Positions 57,966 to 64,000 of a stretch of 64,000 nucleotides of DNA are shown here, piece by piece; within the stretch, counting starts at the first letter, position 1; each line of letters begins with the position of its first letter. The stretch spans positions 1 to 64,000 of the forward strand of contig CANQVG010000001.1 of NCBI GenBank assembly GCA_947627235.1, given 5' to 3'. Position numbers and translations under genes: made by a program. The notes beneath the pieces were generated by a model, which saw only the letters and a list, made by a program, of their open reading frames with translations, made no database searches and was not told where the DNA came from. This DNA is from an uncultured Clostridia bacterium. GTDB taxonomy: Bacteria > Bacillota > Clostridia > Oscillospirales > Ruminococcaceae.

Positions 57966-59147
57966 ATGCAATATACGGAATGTGAGTACTGGCTTTGGTT
58001 TACTCTTGCGTTCGGACCCGCCAATCCGCGAAAATGGAACGCTCTTTCACGCTACGGCTCAATATCCGAGGCTTATGAGGGGATAACCTCGTCCGACGCT
58101 GCCGGTATTCTTCCGCAGGACGTAAAAACGGTCTCTGCGGCGAATATGGAAAAGGTTGCAAAGCTTGAGGAGCTTTGCAAAAACAAGGGCATAAGCATTT
58201 GCTGCTTCGGTGATGCCGATTATCCGCAGAGGCTCAAAGAAATATACAACCCGCCGTCGGTGCTGTTTTATACGGGCGACATCTCAGGCATCGACGACAA
58301 TATCGTTCTGACGGTGGTCGGAACGAAGAACCCGAGCGAATACTCCGTTGACGTCGGCAGGAGGATAGTTTCGGAGCTTGCGTCTTGCGGAGTGAGAATT
58401 GCGAGCGGATTTACCGTCGGGCTTGATTCGGTTGCGCACTCTTCGGCATTGAAAGCCGGAGGTATAACCTATGCCGTTCTTCCATGCGGGCTTTTATGCG
58501 ATTATCCCAAGGAAAACTCTGAGGCAAAGCCTGTGATTACTTCTCACGGCGCGCTGATAAGCGAATATTTTCCGGGCGACGGCGTAACATCGCTGAATTT
58601 CAGGGCAAGAAACAGGGTTCTATCCGGCATCGGACTGGGTACGCTCGTTCTTCAGGCAGGCAAAAGGAGCGGTGCGCTTAGCACGGCTTCATTTGCGCTC
58701 TCTCAGGGCAGGGACATCTTCTGCATACCTCCTCATGAGCTGTTCAACGATTCCTACGCAGGTGTAATCGGGCTGATACGCGACGGAGCCAAGCCTGTTT
58801 TTGACAGTGACGACATTCTCTGCGAATACACGGGCATATACCCGCATAAGCTTCAAGCAAAGCCGTCGAATAAGAATACCGTTAAGAAGAATGTCAATCA
58901 AAAGCCGCCGAAAATGGCTTCCGGACCGTCTCAGGCTGAGCTTAAAGAGATAACGGAAGCGCCCGAGGCTTACGGTCTCGAGGGTACAAAGAAGCAGATT
59001 TACGAATACATCCGTGAGCACGGTGACACTCATCTGGACCAGCTTGCGGTTGGAATAGGGGACATATACGAGATAGAGGCTCTTTTGACCGAGCTTGAGC
59101 TTGACGGGCTGATACACTCGCTTCCCGGCAACAGATTCAGCATTTAG
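57966..59147 (+). CDS. dprA: DNA processing protein DprA
   Basis: A 393-residue DprA, which loads RecA on incoming single-stranded DNA. The Rossmann core has VVGTKNPSEYSVDVGRRIVSEL, SGFTVGLDSVAHSSAL, PCGL and FRARNRVLSGIG. A C-terminal winged helix (about 340-390) is present. It lies directly before topA, the usual order in Firmicutes. Confidence 0.94.
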   Translation: MQYTECEYWLWFTLAFGPANPRKWNALSRYGSISEAYEGITSSDAAGILPQDVKTVSAANMEKVAKLEELCKNKGISICCFGDADYPQRLKEIYNPPSVLFYTGDISGIDDNIVLTVVGTKNPSEYSVDVGRRIVSELASCGVRIASGFTVGLDSVAHSSALKAGGITYAVLPCGLLCDYPKENSEAKPVITSHGALISEYFPGDGVTSLNFRARNRVLSGIGLGTLVLQAGKRSGALSTASFALSQGRDIFCIPPHELFNDSYAGVIGLIRDGAKPVFDSDDILCEYTGIYPHKLQAKPSNKNTVKKNVNQKPPKMASGPSQAELKEITEAPEAYGLEGTKKQIYEYIREHGDTHLDQLAVGIGDIYEIEALLTELELDGLIHSLPGNRFSI

Positions 59148-59177
59148 CATTATCACAGCAATATCAAGGGGTAAGAA

Positions 59178-61253
59178 ATGTCAGATTTAATCATTCTGGA
59201 GTCACCTTCAAAGATTCACACTGTTCAGAGCACGCTCGGCAGGGGATATAAGGTCGTGGCGTGCATAGGTCATGTAAGGGACCTGCCGAAATCAAAGCTT
59301 GCCGTCGACATTGAACACGGCTTCAAGCCTACGTATGTCGACATCAAGGGCAAGGAGAAGATAATCGAGGACATACGCAAGCTTGCGGACAAGTCGGAGC
59401 ATGTCTATTTTGCGACCGACCCCGACCGCGAGGGCGAAGCAATTTCGTGGCATCTTGCGACAATTCTCGGTTTTGATATGAATGAAAAGAACCGCGTTAC
59501 GTTCAACGAAATAACAAAGACGGGCGTTGAGGCCGGAATGAAGTCTCCGCGCACGATAGATATGAATATAGTCAACGCCCAGCAGGCGCGCCGTATTCTC
59601 GACAGAATCGTCGGCTATAAGCTTTCGCCTTTTTTATGGAAGAAGGTAAGAAGAGGGCTGTCGGCGGGAAGAGTGCAGTCTGCGGCGGTGAGGATGGTAG
59701 TAGACCGCGAAAACGAAATAAGAGCTTTTGTGCCCGCCGAATACTGGAGCGTTGAGGCAAAGCTTACTGCGGGGGCTTCCAAAAAGGCGTTTAACGCGAA
59801 GCTCTCGACTGTCGACGGAAAAAAAGCCGACCTTAAGACCAAGGAAGAGACCGACGCCGTTCTTGCAAGAGTTGAGGGCGCGGAATTCAGAGTAGCTTCG
59901 GTCAAAAAGGGCAACCGTCTGCGTTCGCCGGCGGCGCCGTTTTCAACTTCTACACTTTTGCAGGACGCAGCGCAGCGTCTCGGCTGGCAGGCGCGCAGGA
60001 CTATGAATGTCGCGCAGGAGCTATACGAGGGCGTAGAGGTCGAGGGAATAGGCGCTATGGGTCTTATCACCTATATGAGAACCGATTCTCTGAGAATTTC
60101 CGACGAGGCTCGTGAAGCCGCGAAGTCTTTTATTGAGAGTTCATACGGAAGCAGATATATTCCTGAAAAGCCGAGAGTTTACCGTGCCGGCGGAAATGTT
60201 CAGGACGCCCACGAAGCCATACGTCCCACTATGCCGTCTCTGACTCCCGAAGCAGCTAAGGCATCGCTCAGCCTCGACCAGTACAAGCTATACAAGCTTA
60301 TATGGTCAAGATTTTTGGCAAGTCAGATGTCAGACTGCATACTCGACACCACCGCTGCGGCTGTCGAAGCCAACGGCTGCGTCTTCCGCACTTCGGGATT
60401 TTCTGTAAAGTTTGACGGCTTTACGGTACTATATGAGGAGCAGAACGACGACGATGAGGAAAATAACGCGCTTCCTCCGATTGAAAAGGGAGACATTCTT
60501 AACGTTAAATCCGTAGGCGGTATCCAGCACTTCACCCAGCCTCCGGCAAGATACACAGAGGCTACGCTTATCAAGGCTTTCAAGGAGTACGGTATAGCAA
60601 GGCCGTCGACCTACGCTTCTACGATAACGACGATAATTTCCCGCGCCTACGTTGAGCGGGACGGCAGACAGCTAAAGCCGACTTCTCTCGGAGAGGTCAC
60701 TACCGAGCTTATGAAAGAGCATTTTGAGAGTATAGTCGACCTCGGGTTTACCGCGGAAATGGAGAACGACCTCGATAAAATTGAGCTTGGCGAGAAGGAC
60801 TGGGTTGACGTGCTCTCGGGCTTCTATAACGGCTTTGACAAGACCTTAAAGCAGGCCGAAACTGATATGGAGGGCAAGCGTGTAAAAATTCCGGACGAGG
60901 CAACCGATGAAATATGCGAGCTATGCGGCAAACCTATGGTTATAAAGCTCGGCAGATACGGCAAATTTCTCGCCTGCACCGGTTTTCCCGAGTGCAAGAA
61001 CACGAAGCGCCTTGTTCAGGAGACGCCCGGAAAGTGTCCCGTCTGCGGAAAGAGGATAGTTCAGAGGAAGACCCGCAAGGCAAAAAAATACTTTGGATGC
61101 GAGGACAACCCGACCTGTAAGTTTATGACGTGGGACACTCCCACTGCCGAAATCTGTCCCAACTGCGGCTCAACGCTCTTCAACAAAGGCGGCGCCCACG
61201 GAAAGCTCATTTGTCACAAAGAGGGCTGCGGATACGAAAGGGAGCTTAAATGA
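59178..61253 (+). CDS. topA: DNA topoisomerase I
   Basis: A 691-residue type IA topoisomerase that relaxes negative supercoils. The TOPRIM domain starts LIILESPSKIHTVQ and has ATDPDREGEAI. The active tyrosine is Y299 in LITYMRTDSLR. Three zinc-ribbon units close the protein (CELCGKPM, CPVCGKRI, CPNCGSTL). AGGGG lies before the ATG. trmFO overlaps the end by 4 nt. Confidence 0.96.
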   Translation: MSDLIILESPSKIHTVQSTLGRGYKVVACIGHVRDLPKSKLAVDIEHGFKPTYVDIKGKEKIIEDIRKLADKSEHVYFATDPDREGEAISWHLATILGFDMNEKNRVTFNEITKTGVEAGMKSPRTIDMNIVNAQQARRILDRIVGYKLSPFLWKKVRRGLSAGRVQSAAVRMVVDRENEIRAFVPAEYWSVEAKLTAGASKKAFNAKLSTVDGKKADLKTKEETDAVLARVEGAEFRVASVKKGNRLRSPAAPFSTSTLLQDAAQRLGWQARRTMNVAQELYEGVEVEGIGAMGLITYMRTDSLRISDEAREAAKSFIESSYGSRYIPEKPRVYRAGGNVQDAHEAIRPTMPSLTPEAAKASLSLDQYKLYKLIWSRFLASQMSDCILDTTAAAVEANGCVFRTSGFSVKFDGFTVLYEEQNDDDEENNALPPIEKGDILNVKSVGGIQHFTQPPARYTEATLIKAFKEYGIARPSTYASTITTIISRAYVERDGRQLKPTSLGEVTTELMKEHFESIVDLGFTAEMENDLDKIELGEKDWVDVLSGFYNGFDKTLKQAETDMEGKRVKIPDEATDEICELCGKPMVIKLGRYGKFLACTGFPECKNTKRLVQETPGKCPVCGKRIVQRKTRKAKKYFGCEDNPTCKFMTWDTPTAEICPNCGSTLFNKGGAHGKLICHKEGCGYERELK

Positions 61254-62581
61254 CTGTTGTAAAGGTTGTCGGGGCGGGACTTGCGGGCTGCGAATCGGCG
61301 TGGCACCTCGCCGAAAGCGGCATAAGCGTTGAGCTTTTTGAGATGAAGCCGAAAAAATTCACCCCCGCGCATAAATATAAAGGACTGAGCGAGCTTGTCT
61401 GCTCAAATTCTTTAAAGGCGGAGAGGCTCGAATCGGCTGCCGGACTACTTAAAGAAGAAATGCGGCGTCTCGGCTCGCTTTCGATGCAGGCTGCTAAGGC
61501 TTCGAGGGTTCCGGCAGGAGGAGCGCTCGCCGTAAACCGCGAGCAGTTTTCCGATTACATCACCGAAAGGATACGCTCACACCCGCTAATAAACGTCGTC
61601 GAGGGTGAGGTCACAGAAATTCCGGAGGGATACGTTATTATCGCCACAGGGCCGCTCACCTCGGACGCACTTTCAAAGAGCATAAACAGGCTTGTTGGCG
61701 CGGAATATCTGTATTTTCACGACGCCGCCGCGCCGATAGTTACCGCCGAGAGTCTCGACAGAAATCTTGTTTTCGGAGCTTCGCGCTACGGCAGGGGCGG
61801 TGAGGACTATCTCAACTGCCCGATGAACAGGGAAGAATACCTGAGTTTTTACAATGAGCTGATAAACGCCGAGACCGCGCCGCTTCACGACTTTGATGAA
61901 GCTGGGAATTACAAGGTTTACGAGGGATGTATGCCGATAGAGGCTCTCGCAAAGCGCGGCGAAGACTGTATGCGCTTCGGACCGCTCAAGCCGGTCGGTC
62001 TCACAGACCCTCGGACAGGCAGGCGTCCGTATGCGGTCGTGCAGCTCAGGCTCGAAAACACCGCAGGAACGCTCTACAACCTCGTGGGATTCCAGACAAA
62101 CCTGAAATTCGGCGAGCAAAAGCGCGTCTTTTCGATGATTCCCGGGCTTCGTGACGCAGAGTTTATGAGATACGGCGTGATGCACAGAAACACCTATCTG
62201 AATTCGCCGGAGCTTTTGGACAGGCACTTTTGTCTGAAAAGCGACCCGAGGATATATTTTGCGGGGCAGATTACCGGAGTCGAGGGCTACATAGAGTCGG
62301 CGGCGAGCGGCATATACGCCGCGATGAGTCTTGCAAGGCGCATAAACGGTGAAAGTGAAATTACCCTGCCTGAAGATACGATGCTCGGGGCGCTTGCAAA
62401 ATACGTTGAAACAGGCTCGCCGTCGGGATTTCAGCCGATGGGTGCAAATATGGGAATCCTGCCCGAGCTTCCCGAAAAAATAAGAGGCAAGCAGGAAAAA
62501 TATGCGGCGCTCGCAAAGCGCTCTATTGCGAGCCTTGAGGCCGCGCTGACAGGAGGTAACCGAAATGAGAATAATTGTTGA
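61250..62581 (+). CDS. trmFO: Methylenetetrahydrofolate-tRNA-(uracil-5-)-methyltransferase TrmFO
   Basis: A 443-residue flavoprotein that makes m5U54 in the T-loop of tRNA using folate. The FAD motif is VVGAGLAGCESAWHLAESG (6-24), followed by the family block PAHKYKGLSELVCSNSLKAERLESAAGLLKEEM. It overlaps topA by ATGA, the conserved topA-trmFO order. plsX begins 17 nt before its end. Confidence 0.96.
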   Translation: MTVVKVVGAGLAGCESAWHLAESGISVELFEMKPKKFTPAHKYKGLSELVCSNSLKAERLESAAGLLKEEMRRLGSLSMQAAKASRVPAGGALAVNREQFSDYITERIRSHPLINVVEGEVTEIPEGYVIIATGPLTSDALSKSINRLVGAEYLYFHDAAAPIVTAESLDRNLVFGASRYGRGGEDYLNCPMNREEYLSFYNELINAETAPLHDFDEAGNYKVYEGCMPIEALAKRGEDCMRFGPLKPVGLTDPRTGRRPYAVVQLRLENTAGTLYNLVGFQTNLKFGEQKRVFSMIPGLRDAEFMRYGVMHRNTYLNSPELLDRHFCLKSDPRIYFAGQITGVEGYIESAASGIYAAMSLARRINGESEITLPEDTMLGALAKYVETGSPSGFQPMGANMGILPELPEKIRGKQEKYAALAKRSIASLEAALTGGNRNENNC

Positions 62582-63575
62582 CGGCTTCGGCGGAGATAAT
62601 GCACCGCTCGAAGTGCTCACGGGCTGCGTTCAGGCTGTAGACGGTCTCGGAGTAGATGTGACTGTTGTCGGGGACGAAAGCAAGCTCCGCAAGTGCGCCG
62701 ATGAGAACGGTATCGACATTTCCGGGCTTTCACTTAAGCACGCCGACACTGTTATCGACGTATGCTGCGACCCTACAAAGATTCTTAAGGAATATTCCGA
62801 CTCCTCGATGGCTGTCGGTCTTAAGATGCTTGCCGACGGTGAGGGCGACGCTTTTCTGTCGGCGGGTTCCACAGGCGCGCTTGTAGTCGGTTCGACTTTT
62901 ATTGTAAAGAGAATAAAAGGCATAAAGCGCGTTGCGCTGGCTACTCTTATCCCGACGCTTCGTTCGAATACGCTGCTGCTCGACGTCGGCGCTAATGCCG
63001 ACTGCCGCCCGGAAATGCTCGCGCAGTTTGCGGTTATGGGTTCGGCGTATATGACGCGTTTTATGGACATAAAAGCTCCGACCGTCGCGCTTGCGAATAT
63101 CGGCGCAGAGCCTACTAAGGGCAGGGAGCTTGAAACCGAGAGCTATAAGCTTCTTGAAACAGCGCCGGTGAAGTTTATCGGAAACGTCGAGGGACGTGAC
63201 ATACCGCTCGGCGCAGCAGATGTAGTGGTCGCGGACGGTTTTTCGGGTAATCTTATCTTAAAGACCGTCGAGGGAATGGGAAAATTTTTCTCAACCTCGC
63301 TTAAAGAGATGTTTTCGGGCGGGATAGGCGCAAAACTCGGCGCCGTTATGCTTCTTAAAAAGATAAACGCGTTCAAGAAAAAAATGGACTACACCGAACA
63401 CGGCGGCGCACCGCTTCTCGGCACTCAGAAACCCGTCATCAAGGCTCACGGCTCCTCAAACGCCAAAGCGTTTTACAACGCTGTCCGTCAGGCGAAAATC
63501 TGTGTTGAGAATAACCTTGTCGCCGAAATAACAAAAGGTCTTGACGAACTGAAAACACAGAGCGATGAGCTGTAA
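62565..63575 (+). CDS. plsX: Phosphate acyltransferase PlsX
   Basis: A 336-residue PlsX, which turns acyl-ACP into acyl-phosphate for phospholipid synthesis. Family blocks are MRIIVDGFGGDNAP, AFLSAGSTGALVVGSTFIV, LLDVGANADCRPEMLAQFA and VVADGFSGNLILK. AGGAGG lies 7 nt upstream, within trmFO. Usually acpP comes next, but here the next gene is rnc. Confidence 0.96.
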   Translation: MRIIVDGFGGDNAPLEVLTGCVQAVDGLGVDVTVVGDESKLRKCADENGIDISGLSLKHADTVIDVCCDPTKILKEYSDSSMAVGLKMLADGEGDAFLSAGSTGALVVGSTFIVKRIKGIKRVALATLIPTLRSNTLLLDVGANADCRPEMLAQFAVMGSAYMTRFMDIKAPTVALANIGAEPTKGRELETESYKLLETAPVKFIGNVEGRDIPLGAADVVVADGFSGNLILKTVEGMGKFFSTSLKEMFSGGIGAKLGAVMLLKKINAFKKKMDYTEHGGAPLLGTQKPVIKAHGSSNAKAFYNAVRQAKICVENNLVAEITKGLDELKTQSDEL

Positions 63576-63605
63576 AGAAATTTTACTTTACACGCAGGAG
63601 GAAGT

Positions 63606-64000
63606 AATGGACAAACTCGAAGAATTTGAGAAGATAATAGATTACCGTTTCAAAGACCGCGGGCTGCTTTTTGAAGCGCTGTCGCACTCCTCCTTTGCGA
63701 ACGAGTCAAAGCACCGCTTTCGTTCAAACGAGCGTCTGGAGTTTTTGGGCGATTCCGTGCTGTCGATAGTCGTTTCTGACTATCTATTCGAGAATTTTAC
63801 TGACATTCCCGAGGGCGAGCTCACCAAAACACGCGCAACGCTCGTCTGCGAAAAGGCTCTGCACCATTTCGGCTCACAGATAAATCTTGGGAATTACATT
63901 ATGCTCGGTAAAGGCGAAGAGCTTGCCGGAGGACGTGAGCGTCCGTCGATAATCGCCGACGCTTTCGAGGCGGTCATAGCGGCAATCTATCTCGACGGCG
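63606..64000 (+). CDS. rnc: Ribonuclease III, N-terminal part (runs off window)
   Basis: The first 131 residues of RNase III. The catalytic signature NERLEFLGDSVLS is at about 40-52 and a second acidic helix IADAFEAVIAAIYLDG closes the visible part. The double-stranded RNA-binding domain lies beyond base 64000. It processes rRNA precursors and double-stranded RNA. GGAGGAAGT lies before the ATG, 30 bp after plsX. Confidence 0.95.

Overview
The window comes from a low-to-mid GC Gram-positive chromosome, most likely an anaerobic, spore-lineage member of the Clostridia (Oscillospirales/Ruminococcaceae-like gut or fibre-degrading bacterium). Grounds: SpoIIR, CwlD and a SpoVB-type flippase (sporulation lineage), AddAB, RecD2 and YerC (Firmicutes-type), a secreted GH30 glycosidase ending in a type I dockerin (cellulosome-forming Clostridia), and Fhs without oxygen-linked metabolism. 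No database was consulted; all names rest on recognised motifs, length and context. Nothing looks like a plasmid, prophage, insertion sequence or CRISPR array.

Layout. 1-1.7 kb: two tandem, overlapping XRE-type membrane regulators, a run of RNA hairpins and a tRNA cluster (Asp-Gly-Cys). 1.8-8.4 kb: hslO, a methyltransferase and yerC, then lon-engB, then an XRE regulator carrying tandem 29-residue DWLP repeats. 8.6-11.3 kb: tRNA-Arg, an MFS transporter, a PdaA-like lipoprotein deacetylase. 11.3-19.7 kb: rqcP, HU, a SpoVB-like flippase, trpS, ychF, gap, an orphan histidine-kinase-like ATPase, and small membrane or cysteine-rich proteins. 19.8-25 kb: a ClpC-like ATPase, radA, cwlD. 25-32.3 kb: an 86-bp cloverleaf palindrome, trkA-trkH potassium uptake, a DUF3784-like protein, an acetyltransferase, htpG, galE. 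32.4-39.9 kb: GH30-dockerin, a tiny NPPTG surface protein, fhs, hsp20 under a CIRCE operator, and pyrR-uraA behind an attenuator. 40-43.4 kb: an ECF sigma factor with a long C-terminal extension, an XRE-TPR regulator, and tRNA-Leu. 43.5-64 kb: one long + strand block with recD2-comF, mreB, spoIIR, addBA, the infC-rpmI-rplT operon with its leader, then an rRNA/tRNA methylase, dprA, topA, trmFO, plsX and the start of rnc.

How the genes work together. Most are housekeeping: protein quality control (Lon, Hsp33, ClpC-like, HtpG, Hsp20, RqcP), DNA repair (RadA, RecD2, AddAB, TopA, DprA), translation (TrpS, IF3, L35, L20, tRNAs, TrmFO, a SpoU-family methylase) and envelope or spore functions (PdaA-like, CwlD, SpoVB-like, MreB, SpoIIR). 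The less ordinary content is regulatory and non-coding. There is a dispersed hairpin family attached to tRNA genes whose stems differ by paired changes. There is a high-GC four-way-junction palindrome. A 17-bp inverted-repeat site is shared, with two mismatches, by two unlinked XRE genes, and a third XRE gene has its own perfect palindrome at the same promoter position. IF3 probably starts at AUA.
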